A DNA stretch of 64,000 bases from Neospora caninum Liverpool (GCF_000208865.1 NC_018390.1:909777-973776); one strand, 5' to 3'; shown: positions 42,073 to 55,479, counted from the first letter of the stretch. Notes: a model not told the origin generated them from the sequence alone. A program made the numbers and translations.

Positions 42073-45000
42073 ATGGCCTCCGTCCCTCCCCCCGCTCCTC
42101 CCCCGCCTCCGGCGCTCCACGCCGGTGACCCGCGACCGCCGGCAGGTCCACAGTTCTTCGTCGATCAGAAGAGGGTAGGAAAATTTTCGAAAAACCTGGA
42201 GAGCAAATGCACACACGCGGAATCTTGCCCCGTGTCTCAAAGTCTCTCCTACGCACACTTACGCCTGGAGGCGCGAATACCTCTGCATGCGTATGCATAT
42301 CTTCCTCTCTACATGTATCTACTATCTCTCTATCTATATCCGTCGGTCTATATCGATCTGTCTACACGCAAGTATGCATGTGCGTTGCCTGCGCAGAGAG
42401 AAGGGTAGAACCAGAGGGAGACTGGAGGCATGAGATCGGCAGAAAAGTCGTGAATTTAGACAGGAAAAGCGAGGAAGCAGTGCCGTACCGGCGGGCTCAA
42501 AAGGAGCAAGCTGCTGTTTTCCGTGCCTGTGGATCCATGCCCCAATGCTCCGCTCTGCCGCCTCGGGATGTTTTCCCTTCCGGGAGTCGTTGGTTTCCTG
42601 TTTCTGTGTCCATCTCCCCTGCTGCGCGGTTCGTCCTCTCCTCTCTCCCTCATTACTTCTCGTTCCGCCTCTCTTCTCCCTTTCTCCTCTGTCTCCTTGA
42701 GTCTCCTTCTATCTCTCGCTTCCTCTCCCGCTTCCTCTCCCGCTTCTCTGCTTCGCCGAAATCTTTTGCCTGCCCCTGCTCTCTTCTCTTCTTCCCGTTT
42801 TTTCGTTTCTTCGCTCTCTTGCCACACGCTTCGGTTTATTCCGTTCTCTACCTGTCGGTTTATTCCTTTCTCTACCTTTCGGTTTATTCCTTCTCATTCT
42901 TCTCTCTTGTTCGCAGGGGGAGCTCTACGAGCTGCGACAGGTGTTGCGGAGCTTGCCGACTGAGCGGGACGTGGGAAAGCAGCGCGACGCTCTCAAAAAG
43001 TTGATCGCCTACATGACAGTTGGCCTGGATGTCAGTCGCCTCTTTGCCGACGTGGTGATGCTTGCCTCCACCGCGGATCTCGTCCAGAAGAAAATGATTT
43101 ATCAGTACCTCACGAACTACGCAGGTCCGGAGGCCACACAGAGCGAGGCGGGCTGTGGACGCCCCCTAGCAGCGATCATCGGAAAACGTGCAAACGTCTG
43201 TTCTCTGAGAGCCCGACAGACGGAAACAGACACACAACTTGGGGCTTGTTCGCTGCTCACGATCCCGCGTTCTTTGAAATCCAGTCAGGTTTAGGTTTCG
43301 CTGGTGCCCGCAGGCGCTGTGCATGCACTGGGATAGATCTGTCGTTTCCCTTGCATGCCGTGCATGCGCGCATGCCCGACGATGCTTCGGGTCATTTGGA
43401 GAGCGAGAGAGAGGAAGAGCAAACGCACTGGACTCGGGTTTTGTGGCAGGGGCGCGTGTGGAGATTGCAAAAGGTTCGAGTCGTTAACGCCCGCTGGAAA
43501 GTGTAAACTTCGCGTGCTTGATTGACATTTCGCCACTCATGTGCAGCCCTCCAAGATGCGTGCATCTATCGCAAGTGCGGGCCGTTTTACCGAAAGACGC
43601 AAGGCTACGCTGTGAATGTCCTTGCGGGTGTTGCGTGCGTGCGATGCGCAGACACCAATCCCTCTCTTTCTCTCCTTGCGATCAACACTTTCCAGAAAGA
43701 CTGCAACGACGAAGATCCGCGACTCCGAGGCCTTGCACTCCGGAGTCTCTGCTCTCTGAGGTGGGAACGCCGACGTAGAGAGAACGCCTACCGCGGAGGC
43801 GGCAAAGCTCCGAGGAGAGACATCCAGGGTGGACTGTCAGACGGAAAAGGAATCGAAAAAAAGATACTTGCAAAGTTGAGGAACGCCCGCGGGAAGAAAA
43901 ACGGAAGAACCGCAGTCGAGCTTCCTCTGAGCTCGACAGACTTTACTTTTTCGCCTTTTGTCTCGCTTTGAGCGCAGCGTCGTTCCACATAGATGGGCAC
44001 CTGACAGTCACCGCGGAGCAAGGTCGCCTCGGAGGTTTCTGGGCATCCAACTCGGCTCGTGGCTGTCAAGCCTAAAACAGACATATACATGCACATGTGT
44101 ACACTTTTGTGCATACCTGCATACGTACATATTCGTGAAAGCATGTGCCTCCCTCTTCCGTTTGATCCCTATCGACATGGAAGTACCCCTGTATACGCAT
44201 CTGTACATCTGTCGGCATGCACAGATATGCGTGAACGCGTCTAAGCATATATAGGTACTTGAATTCATATGGTGCTAGGGAGGAGGTTGCTTTCTGTTTG
44301 TTGGATCCTTGCGCCATGCGGAAGTGGCGGGAGAACAGGAGACGGAGGGACTCGTCGCGCCGGCGACATTGACTTCCTGTTTGCGCAGCGGCGTGTCCGT
44401 TTTCCCAGCATCCTCTTGGCCCTCCCCGCTTTCCGATTTTCAGGCTGAGCTGCATGCTCGAGTACATCGAGCCTGCCGCGCGGAAAGGCATGGCCGACGC
44501 CAGCCCCTACGTGCGCCGCGCGGCCGTCATGGGTAAGTCCCCTCGAAATAGGAGACAGTAGAGGAGACAGCAGAGGAGACAGAGAGAGAGTAGAGGAGAC
44601 GGAACGCTGGACAGAAAACAAACGCGGCTCGTGTGGAAGAAGAAGCGTGCTGGCATTTCTGCGTGTTTTGCGGCTCCCTCGTGTCTCTCGTTCCTGCCTT
44701 TTTGAGCTCCTCGTTCCTCCCTAGACTTCGCCCCGTCTTTCCGCGTCTCCGTCGTCTCTTCCCTTCATCGTTTTTCTCGTCCTTTCTCTCGGTTTCTGCG
44801 CCTGATGCGACAAGCTTGGAAGCGTTTTCCCTTCCTCCCTCGCCTCTGGAAGAAGCCTCCCTCCTTTTTTCGTTATTTTTCTGGTCTTCGCGTTCCTCCT
44901 GCCGTGTCTCCATCTTCCGTTCATCTTGTTTTCTCTCTCTTTTGTTTTCGGCTCTCTACTCTTTCTCCGTGTACTTGTCTCTGTTTTTCTCTTTCCTCTC

Positions 45001-47474
45001 TTTCGCTCGTGGCTGCCTGTCGACATGCAGTTGCTGTTCTTCTTTGCTTTTTCGCGTCTCTGTCTCCTTCCCTAGGCATGCTGAAAGTTTGCAAGTTGCT
45101 ACAGGAGGTGATGTCGACTGACGAGGAGAGCACGCGGCAGCGCATCGACGACATTCGTCAGCGACTCGACGAGGCTCTTTTCGACGATGATCCTCAGGTG
45201 AAAAAGCTCAGGTGGAAAAGTCATCGGTTAAACTCCGGCCGCGGCGTCCCACCCGGCAGCCCCCTTTACTGAAAAGTGGGAACCTAAAACCCGAAGGTTC
45301 CACGAGCTAGACAGGCCGTGCTAGAGCTGCGCGATTTGCCTTCTTCAGCGTTCGCACGAGAGACGCTTTGCTGCGGTCGCGTCGGCGCATGCGCTTCCAT
45401 CTCTTTCCACCGATGCGAGTCGTGTTCCGCTCTTTTTTCCGCGTTGCTGTCTGTGCGTTTCTCTCGTCTCGACACCGGTCCGTTTCTCCGTTCTCGGCCG
45501 CTCTTCTTCCCTCTTAGGTTGCAATAAACGCCGTCTGCGCCTTGAACGAGGTCGATGCAGAGACTGGTGGCTTGCAGGTGACGAAGAAAATCGCAACTCA
45601 CTTCTTGAACAGGTACTGCCGGGCAATCGCTTCCGTCACTTCTCGACTCGGTCTGTTTCAAGCAGCGAAACATGCGCGGAAAGAGGGTGCCTCCCGCGCC
45701 GTTTCCACTTGAAAAAATAAGAGGCTGCAAGAAACCGCTTCCGCGATCGCCCCCCTCCAGAGCGGGGCGCCATGCAAGCCCGCGCAAGAGTGTCTCTTTC
45801 CACGAAGGCTTTCCTCTCGCGTTCTGGCCTTTCACTCTTGTGGGAAACGGCCAGGCGCTTGAACCGACTGAGGACAGAAGTGAAGACTGATCCAGGCGCG
45901 TTACGAGACAGGAGAGAGAGGTATTGCTAGGCTCACAAAGAGTGCTGGAGACCGGTTCCGAGGCCGCTCGCGAGCTGCAGATAGCTCGGCCACGTGTCTG
46001 TCGAGACTCTTGTTTCTTGTGAGTCTTCACGCGGATGTGCCGAACGCTGGTTTCAGGATCAAGCGATTCTCCGAGTGGGGCGTTTGCGTCGTTTTGAACT
46101 TGGTCGCCTCCTACCAGCCAGAGACGGAGGAAGAGACGTTCGACATCATGAACATCCTCGACGACAAACTTACGAGCTCGTCTGCAGCCGTCGTTCTGGT
46201 AAACGGCCAGAGAAGCGAGAAAGGAAAACGACGGGCGTCTCCAGAGGCAGGGTTGAAGATAGGCTGCCTCCGCGCTCTGGACAGCGAAGGCTGACCAGTC
46301 AACACTCATGGGCAAGGACACATCCAGCAGACACTCGTGCACTCCTTTGGACCTCTCCGATTCTTTGCGGCTGTATTGAGGCCCACGCCGACGTGCATTT
46401 GTCACCTTTCGAGAAACACACGCAGCTCTCGCCTTCCTCTCTCACATTTCGATTCTTTCGCGATCCTGTGTATCCCTGCAATCGTGTCGACTGAGGCGGC
46501 GCGTAGCTCTCTCTGGACTCCGGATCTTGCCTGCGTCTCGAGCGCCTTTTCCTTCACAGGGGTGTTCAAATTGTTTCCTCGAATTAACACGGGGAAACGA
46601 CGAGTTGCGTAGACAAGTCTACCGCCGGCTAAAGCCGCCCCTGTTGACGCTGGCGACGACAGGCTATCCCGAGATCGCACATACCATTCTTCGCCACATT
46701 CTCCTCATCGTTCAAACAGGTAAGCGAGACAAGGTTCGAAACTTGTTCGCCGTATGGGGAAGGCTCCTGCTCCTGTCCTCCACCTCTTCTAGTCTTTCGT
46801 CTGTCAGACCAATCCGTCCTGTAGGCCTCTCCCTGTTTAGGTTTCGCCTTTTAGGTTTGGGCTGTTTCGACCTTTCCTTTCGTTAGATTTCTCCTTGTCG
46901 TTTCCTTCCCGACCTCTGGACACATGGAAGAGAAGCAAAGCGGAGAGAGCGGCAGGCGCATGCAGAAGCGGGAAAAAAGACGCTGAAAAAACCCGCCCAT
47001 CTCGAGGGGGGCAACAGACCGGCCTCCTGCTCCCTCGGCAGCAGTCGACGAAGTGTTTGTTTCCTTCCCGTCCTCTGTTGGGCCGGTCGAGCTGTGTCCG
47101 GCTGTTCGCGACAGCGGCTCTGCGAGGACGTCGGCGGGAAATTCTCTTTCCGTTTCTGCGTTCCTCCTCAGACGGTCGGAAAGGCGCTTTCTCGCTTCCC
47201 TGTCTGCGGAGAGCTTCCTTCTCGGATGCGTATCTTCTCTTCTCTTGCTTTCCGTGGTGCGCGCAGGAGGCCCCGATGCCGTTGAGGTCTTTGCAGGCGA
47301 AAGCCGGCAGCTTTTCTGTCGCTACACCGATCCTTCCTACTTAAAGTCAACGAAGCTCCAAACGCTCACCGCTATTGCCACCGAGGTAAGTCACAACACA
47401 CACTTCTCCATGCACAAACGTATCCTTCTACCTATCTACATGCTTACAGGTACAGCTGTAGGTATACGCAGCAG

Positions 47475-47506
<32 letters not shown>

Positions 47507-47573
47507 TATTTATGGATATTTATGGATAGAGTTGTAGGTGTATGCTGCAGTATGTGCATGCCTTTGTAAAAGG

Positions 47574-47604
<31 letters not shown>

Positions 47605-50600
47605 TAAGCATATGCGCTTGGGTATTTATGCACGCTTCTGTGCATGTAAAACATGCATATACGTATTTTTTTGTATCGATGTCGATCCGCACGCTTCCAT
47701 CTCCCTCTCGAAAGTCGTGGAAAAACATTTCTCTGCGTAGGGCGATAAGGAGGCTTCTGCAGTGCGTCGCTGTCTGTGCACAGATGAAGTTAACTCTGAA
47801 GCGATTGCTGCTTTTGTGAGGGTGAAAGAGACAGGGTCGGTGTGTGTTGTTTGTGTTGTTTTTGTCAGCGAAACTGCGTGGACATGATTGCGGAACTGCG
47901 AGAGTATGTGTGCGATGCCGATGCCGACATCGCGCGACAAAGCCTTGCGGCTCTTGGAGTCATCGCATGCAAAATTCCTTCAGCCGCTGACGACGTTGTA
48001 ACTCTGGTGCGCCCGAAGGAAAGCCTCCGCCTTTTTCCTTCACTCTCGTTTCTTTTTTTCTTGCTTCTTGTTACTTCGCACGACTTTATCCTTTTCAGTG
48101 TTGTTTCTGTCGTTTTTGCTTTGCTCCCCCTTTCTCCTGTTTCTTCCTCTGTCTCCCCTTGTGGGGGTCAGCAGCGTCACATTGTGTGTATGGCGTTTTC
48201 CTCTCCTTTCTTCCGCAATCCCTTTGCTTCCTCGGCCCTACTCGCCCCCTCTGACTCTCCCAGCTGCTCTGCTCTTCATTCACCTGGCGCTCTCCTTGTC
48301 GTTTTTTCCTCGTCCCGCGTCGCGTAATTCGCCCTCCTCGTTTCACTTCCTCGCGTCTCCCTCGTCTTAACCGTTTCGCCGCTCCGTCTTCGTGCAGCGT
48401 CTTGTCTTTTTCGTCTTCGTCTTTGCCAGTATGCGCACCTTGATTGGGAAGATCCTCTCGCCTCTTCGTGGCTGCAGTTCTCCCCTCCCCGCCTTGTTTG
48501 TCGTGCTCCTCTCTTCGCCTCCTTTTTTCGCGTTTTTCATTCCCTCTTCCGATCCTTTCCTTCCTGCGTTTCCCTGCGCATCTCCGTCTCAGCTGCTGTC
48601 CTTCGTGGAGATGGAAGTTGCAGATTTCCTCGCATCCGCCGCGTTTGTCATCCTTCGGGATATCCTCCGAAAGTACACAAAGGTACACCTGAATTGCGTA
48701 CAAGGCGCTGCGGAAGGCGTCCTCCTCAAAAACAAAGCTGAAAACCTGCTTTTCACAGAAACACTTTTACCGCCCTTCACATTCATACTCACAGTTATTC
48801 AAATACACGCATGCGCCTCGAGGAACAAATCAACATATATATATATATATATATAAGTGGTACTTGTGTGTGTATATATGTGCCGATACGTGAAAGCGTA
48901 CTTTTATGCATATATATATATATATATATATATATGCGTATATTTCCATATGCGTCGATTGAATGGGGTTTCGTTGTGTCCAGAGAAGGAAGAGCCGGCG
49001 CGTGTTCAGGTGTACGTGGGGACATTTTGGCGATGATTCGGGTGTCTCACTTCTTTTTTCAGATGATTTCTCGTCTCGTTGACGCCATCCGCATCCATGC
49101 GTTGCGTCTTTCGGACGGCGAGGGCGTTGCCGCTGTCGTTTGGATGATTGGTAAGTCTCTCCCCCCTTTTCTGCTTTCCGTCGACCGCGTCTCTGTTCTC
49201 TTTCCGGTCAATCAACGGTCGCTCCGCGCGCCTCGTTGCTCATCGGTCGCTCGTCTCCTGGAGAAGAACAGAAAGAGAAAGGGGACCTGAGAAGGAACAG
49301 AGTGAAGAGGCTTGAGGAGAACGAGCATTAGAAGAACGGCTTTGAGGGAGACAAAGAGGAACGGAAGAGGCTTTCAGGAGAAAAAGGTTGTTTCTGTGTG
49401 AAATCCGGCAACGTAGCAAGTCGAGTCTTTCTCCTTTTTCTATCATGCGCCCTCTCCACACGAGGCAAAGGCGCCTTGCATCCTCCGCCTTTTATGGCGA
49501 GCACGAAAAATCCCTTTTTTCAAAACAGAGAGTCGCGTCCTCCCCCTCTGTTTCCAGGTGAATTCGCCAAGGACATCGACGACGCCGCGTACATACTCGA
49601 AGAGATTGTTGATCGATTCGAAGAAGAACCAACGATTGTCCGGTGAGGAAATGGAGAAAACCAACGCGACGCGCCTTTCACTTTCCTGTTTTCCCCTCTT
49701 TCTCCCCCCCTTCTCTCTTGTCCCCTTCTCTTCTCTCTTCCCTCCTTCGCGTATCCCTCCTTCGCTTCTTCCTCCTTCGTTTGCCTTTTGTTGCTTGCGC
49801 CTCAATGTGTCTGCATTTCTCCCATTCTTCTTCCTCAGACTCGAACTCCTCACGGCTGCGGCAAAGAGCTTCTTTCACTACCCCGGCGAAATGCAGCCCA
49901 TACTCGGCAAGCTCCTCGAGAAGGTGACTCTCGCAGTTCTTCTTTTCGTCTTCTTTTTCTCTCTTTGTTCGTGTCTCTCTTTTCACCTTGACCCTGAGTA
50001 GGGCTGCGCGCGCGCGAGCGGTGGCGATGACTTCGTTATTCGTACCGTATCAGATCGCTCTTTGTGGATCGCGTGCACCGAAAACGATTTCGATTCACAC
50101 ATCCTTCGGCTTTCCGGTCGCGAACGATTCGTCGCCCCCTTTCGATTCAGGGGCGCGTCTGTACCTGTGTGTGCCTGTCTATAACAATAGGACATATATT
50201 TATACGCACACATGTCTGCATATATATCTACATATATGCACATACATATATCGACATATATATATTTATGTATATATGGTACAGGTTACAGATATTCTAG
50301 ACGCAGGGGAATCGACGGGGAGCTGGCTGCTGTGTCGGTGTGGCTTTTTCTCTTTCTGCATTTTTTTCGAGACTTGCAAAAACGATTTCGTCCCTTGTTT
50401 TCTACAGGCGATCAACGACACTTCCAACCCCGACGTTCACGACAAGGCGCTCTTCTACTACCGGTTTCTGAAGACCAGTTTGAAGGCAAGGCTTTTTGTT
50501 TTGCGAATTCCCCTCCAATGCTCATCTCAGACCCCCTCTGTGTATCTCGGTGTCTGAGTTGGGGCGCGCTGTGTGCACCTTAGCTGCTCCCGTTTCCTCT

Positions 50601-53600
50601 CTTTCGCTTCCAGTCCCCAATACTTGTTCCGGATCCTTTCTTTTCCGCGTGCTTCTGTTGCCGAGCTTTGCCATTCTCCCCGCTTTTCCCTGCTCTCTTT
50701 TTGCGGCTTCTCGATGCAGGAAACCCGCCGCATCCTCTCGACGCCGCTTCCGCCTGCTGATGAGCTCGAGGTACGGCATCTCGCCACTGGAAACACGTCT
50801 TTCCCTTCCCCTTACCCGTCTCTCTCTGTCTTCTCCGTCTCGCTCTCTCTTTCGCCGTCACTCTCCGGTTTTCTCCGTCTCGCTCCGTCTTGCTCCGTCT
50901 CGCTCTTTCTGCCGCTTTAAGGAACTGAAACAGAACCTAGTGGTCCTAGGAAATAAGAGATCGCGTCAGTTCTTGGAGAAACGTTTCTCTCTCCGGCTGT
51001 CCTCCCCCCCCGCTGTCTCTCGCAGTGTCTCCCTCGCATTCTCCATCTCTCGCCGTGTCCACTTCTCTTCCAGTCTTCCCCACCTACCTCTCTCTCTCTG
51101 TCTCACGAAAGGGTGTGCCCGGTTTCCTCGCTGGGTCGCCTTTCGCCTGTTTCTTCTTTTGCATTCCTCTTTTTCGCTCGTCCGTGCTGTGCAATCGGCA
51201 GTCCTCGGCCGAACGCGAGCTTGCAGACCGACTCCTTGAAGAGTTCAACTCCCTCGCCGTCGTCTACCGGCTGCCTAGCTCGGCCTTCCTCTCCGTGTCG
51301 CCGATCCCCTTCGGCGGCAAATTCTCGCCTTCGCGCAGAGACGCCTCCGCCTCTTCCACGAACCGTAGGACCTCGTCGCAGGCGTTGCTAGACGGAGGCA
51401 AAGCGGGCATCGCAGGGAAAGAAAGAGAGAGAGCGGAGAGAGAGAGAGAAGAAAGAGAGAGAGAAGAGAGAGAGAGGGAAGAGAGAGAGGCGGAGTTGAT
51501 CGCGTTGAGGGAAGGAGATTTTGGCGACAGGGGAGGAAGAGGTACGCGTCAGGGAATGTCTTCACTTGAACGGAAAGCAGGAAGAAACGAAGTGGGAGAC
51601 TTGCTGCTCGCCCTCGACACGGACGCTGGAGCTGACCCGACAGACAGAAAGAGAGAAGGTGAGAAAAAAGCGAGAGGGAAATGAAATGCGAGAAAAACAA
51701 AAGGAACGTGCGATTTAGAAAAAAGCACATGCAGGATTTTCTTCCTCTTCCTTTCTCTCATTTCTTCTCCCTTTCTCTTTCTGTCTTTGTCGCTGGTCTC
51801 TGCGTATTCGATCTGCATCTCTCCTGTGCATGTTCTCGCTCTTCTTTCTTCACTGCTGTCTCCCTCACATACACTTTTTCTTTTTCAGACTCTCCTCCCC
51901 TCGGTTCGCGCGACTCTCCGGTCTCGGGCTTTGCGGCCTCCGTCCCAGATCGTCTCCGGTGGGGTTTCACTCGAAAGTTGGCGAAGGAACAGATAGCTTT
52001 AGCTACACACGTTACCTTTTTGTCGCTCGTTTTCCCTCAGTGGATTCCTCTCCACTTCCGCGGCGACATGTCGTGCGTGTCCCGCGGAGCTTCCGCTGTT
52101 TCGATCGCAGGCGTTCGATCGGCCATTCTCGCGTTCGTTTCTCGGAAGATAGTCGTGTCTCCAAAGAAACGTTTCTTGTCTCTTCTCGAGGGAGACCTGT
52201 CCTGTCTATCGCTTCTCTCGTCGTCGCTCCTCTTCTCGCTTCTTCCTCTTCGCTCTCCTCTGTTCTTCTCTCCTCTCTTCTACTCTTCTATTCCGCGTGC
52301 TTCTTCTTTGACTCTGCATCCCGTTGGCGGCCACCGTTTCACGGCGTTTCCCTCTCTTTTTCATCTGTTTTTCTTTCTTTTCCGTTTTCAGTCTCACTGC
52401 CTCCGTGACGCTTGATTCCGCGATGTTCCAACGCCTGTGGGAGGAGGCGGATGATGTGCAGACTCTGAACGCAACGCATGCGACGCCCCATTTTTCTTCC
52501 TTCCTCTCCGTTTCCGAGGATTTCGAGGCTCTCGGAGAGGCGTTTGAGGCTGCCGCGACGCAAAATAACATCTTCACCATGGTCAGGACCACAACAAAAC
52601 TCCCCCCCCCTCCCCGTGAAGCGGCCTCGGCTCCTGGTTCTTTTGCTCGGACATCTCCATGACGCAAAAAGAGACTGAGGATGCATTTGCAAGCACGCCT
52701 ACTTAATAGAAACTCTCTATCAATATATATATATATATATATGATATATACGGGCAAATGTTGATTAGTTGCACTGTGGCAATGCAGCCTATGTCGCGAG
52801 AGAGAGAGCGGCAGAAACGAGAGAGATAGGCATGTCGAGGGAATGGCGTCGAAGTGAATGAGAAGCGTCTCCGTGTGCAGGCCAAAAAAGTGGCGTTTCA
52901 AGAGGGCGCCGGAGAAACGAGCTGTGTGCCGGTCTGTCGATTTCTCTCTCTAGTTCTCCCCAGACACTCACAGTCAAAAATATATATGTTTCAAAGCCTC
53001 CCAAATTCGCACCTTCTTTGTAGCTTTGCAGCATGGGAGCCCAAGCAATCGACAGACGCAAGAAACATAGGCATGTGTGTTTGTTTTTAATATTAATCAC
53101 GCTGGTCGTAGAGAATCAATCCGTAGAAAGTACCAGGAGAGAGATCCTTTGTCTCTCGCTGTGTTTCTACCAAAGGTGTACAGACTTCCTTTTTTTCCGT
53201 GGCAACGAGAGAAAACGAAGAAGGACTCTTTAAGACGCGCATCGAGGGGAGGGGGGAGGAGGCGGGGAGGTTGAGACGCGCTGATCAAGAGTGAATTATC
53301 CGTCGACGTTCCATCGTTCTCTTTTCAAAACGAGATCGCTCCTTAACGTTTTGTCTTTTGTTTTCGCTCTCTTTTTCTCAGGCTTCCGGAGTGCTTGGCG
53401 ACGTCCTGAAAATGTTCTTTTACGGGAAAGATGAAGACGGGTGAGACCCGCAAACCGCCAGAGGAGGCACGAAAGTGCGGGAGGGGACACCACGAAGCGT
53501 CTCTCGTTTTTATTCTCGTTAGGTTTGCCGCGCAAACGAGATGAGAAGTCATGTGCTTCCCTCATATTCTTGAAGACGAGGGAAAGATATTAGCGCTCCG

Positions 53601-53978
53601 TGATGGAAAAACGCGTGTGGGGTGTACGTACAGCGCGTTCAACCCGCGTTCGTTTTTCCCTCTGTTGAGAAAAAGGCATGTAATGGAGAGGGTTTCTCTT
53701 TTCGTCTGTCCTGATTCTTTTTTTTTTCGTTCTTTCTTCTGCGTGGCTTTGCGTGGGTGCTCAGGATTTTGTATTTGTGTGAGATGCAGCTGACGCTCAC
53801 GCCGCTCGACGTGCCCGAGTTGAATCTCACGGTGAAGGCTGCAACCGAGGAAGCCTCGGATTCCTTTTTGAGTGGAGATTGTGCTGTGCGACGCGAGCAG
53901 TTTGCCGCCGCACTGCGCGAAGCCCTCGACAGACACACCGATTTCCGAGGGCGTAGTCAGGCTCAAAATCTAATGTAG
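42073..53978 (+). CDS. AP4B1: AP-4 complex beta subunit (beta-4 adaptin)
   Basis: 21 exons: 42073-42174, 42917-43124, 43652-43760, 44444-44532, 45076-45197, 45518-45612, 46057-46198, 46560-46719, 47267-47385, 47869-48006, 48593-48682, 49063-49150, 49558-49642, 49839-49923, 50408-50485, 50720-50770, 51202-51658, 51889-51958, 52392-52581, 53382-53440, 53765-53978. All phases close; total 2751 bases, 916 residues. The trunk (residues about 35-620) has adaptin repeats: [63 protein letters not shown]. VQKKxIY and RGLALRSxCSLR favour beta-4 over beta-1/2/3. A hinge with an Arg/Glu repeat follows (about 650-690). The appendage platform (about 763-880) includes [14 protein letters not shown] and [12 protein letters not shown]-4 is a clathrin-independent coat at the TGN. 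The start ATG lies in CGGCAGCATGGCC. The intron after 50485 has a GC donor. Confidence 0.92.
42831..42895. repeat. Three-copy ~24-base repeat before the exon 2 acceptor
   Basis: CGGTTTATTCC followed by TTCTCTACCT-like sequence is repeated three times within the last 90 bases of intron 1 of AP-4 beta, forming its pyrimidine tract. Confidence 0.75.
47474..47601. repeat. Two (TA)n microsatellites in AP-4 beta intron
   Basis: TA runs at 47474-47503 and 47573-47601. They flank a repeated phrase (TATTTATGGATA twice) in the intron between the exons ending at 47385 and beginning at 47869. Confidence 0.9.
48834..48935. repeat. Two (TA)n microsatellites in AP-4 beta intron
   Basis: Runs at 48834-48855 and 48909-48935 within the intron 48683-49062. 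Confidence 0.9.
50210..50278. repeat. Degenerate TA-rich satellite in AP-4 beta intron
   Basis: Interrupted ATATAT/CATATA sequence within the intron 49924-50407. Confidence 0.8.
51421..51490 (+). repeat. Coding GA-rich microsatellite in AP-4 beta hinge
   Basis: GAGA/GAAGA repeats in exon 17 are translated as alternating Arg and Glu ([25 protein letters not shown]) immediately after the trunk. Confidence 0.85.
52722..52742. repeat. (TA)n microsatellite in AP-4 beta intron
   Basis: TA run in the intron 52582-53381. Confidence 0.85.
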
Positions 53979-54040
53979 AAGAGAAATAAACAACGACACC
54001 TACCGGCGAGGAAGGGAGAGAAAAGGGAAGAGAAGGGAGA

Positions 54041-54371
54041 AGATACTCGAGCAAGAGGAAAAGATACTTGAGCGAGAAGGAGAAGATACTCTAGGGAGAA
54101 GCAGAAGATACCCGAGCGAGAGGGAGAAGATACTCGAGCGAGAGGGAGAAGATACTCGAGTGAGAGGGAGAAGACACTCGAGCGAGAAGGAGAAGATACC
54201 CGAGCGAGAGGAAGAAGATACTTGAGCGAGAAGGAGAAGATACTCGAGTGAGAGGGAGAAGACACTCGAGCGAGAAGGAGAAGATACTCGAGCGAGAGGA
54301 AGAAGATACTTGAGCGAGAAGGAGAAGATACTCTAGGGAGAAGGAGAAGATACTCGAGCGAGGAGAAGAAA
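54041..54371. repeat. 22-base minisatellite directly 3' of AP-4 beta
   Basis: About fifteen copies of a unit like AGATACTCGAGCGAGAGGGAGA, with variants (CCGAG, TTGAG, TCTAG, ACACTC). It starts about 60 bases after the stop codon, so it probably lies in the 3' UTR. Confidence 0.9.
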
Positions 54372-54717
54372 GCGGTGGCAAGGGGAAGAGAATGGAGAGA
54401 AGACGAACGAGAGCAGGATTTGAGTCGATTTGTCATTTTTCGGGGTTGAACGTTGCCGAAACTTTGTCCGTCTCGACCGCTGCCAGACCTTTCTCTGCCT
54501 GTAGTTGTCCACGCATCAGTCTCGTCTGCATGCGCTCGTTTCGTCACTTTTTTTGCAAAATTCTGCTCATCCGTGGCATGCAACAGCCACACACGTCCTC
54601 TCTCGCTTCGCAAGTCTCGCCATGTCTACATCAACTGTTTTCTCTCGACAAAAAACTCTCAAGTCAAGCAAACTAAATAGAATCGTCTACATCTGTACAT
54701 CCCCACTTACATGCCTC

Positions 54718-54761
<44 letters not shown>

Positions 54762-55479
54762 TTCCGTACGCTCCTGGCTTTGTGGAGAAGGAAAATTCGA
54801 GCAGCGGTATGCATGAAGCAAACTTCGAAGGATCTCGTCCAGAGCCAGAGCAGTCGTGTCAGAAGCCTGTTTGTCGAGATGGTGTGAAGCTTTGAAAGGG
54901 TGGGAATTTGGTTTGTCTCTCCGGGGGAGAAGCGCAGGTGTCGGAGTGGGAGTGCTTTCAATGGACGACACGCGGATGCAGTGAGGGGAAATTCTCGGCT
55001 TCTCCACTACGCGACTTTACTTCCCTGGCACGACTTCGAAGAATAAAGAGAGAACAGAGAGGAGAGGGCGAGCAAAACGAATAAACAGAAGCTGAAAGGC
55101 GAAGAAAGCGACTGTTGCCCAGAATGGTGGAGTTCTCGCAGGGAAGGGGGAGAGCCGAGAAGGAACGAAAAGAGAACGTTTTTTTTAAGGCGGTGCGTCA
55201 CTTTCTTTCAGGTTGCTCACTTAGAACTCGCAGGTGGTTACAGGCACGGCGACAACGAGGAACCCGAAAAAAAAGCCCCACATGGGCGTGCGTGCACATA
55301 CACCACACATATCAACACCTTTTACATACATATGCATACACGTAAATAATATATATATATATATATATAGGTATGAAATGCGTATACATATGTATTCTCT
55401 TTATGGGTGTTTTTATGGCCCAATATGTGACCTTGTCGAGATGACGAATTGTACTGAGACTGATGTGTATGTGTATAGA
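54372..55479. other. Intergenic between AP-4 beta and PanC 3' end
   Basis: No supported gene. TA microsatellites lie at 54719-54757 and 55349-55369. A short plus-strand open stretch at 55214-55234 is bracketed by splice-like signals but cannot be tied to a gene. Confidence 0.5.
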
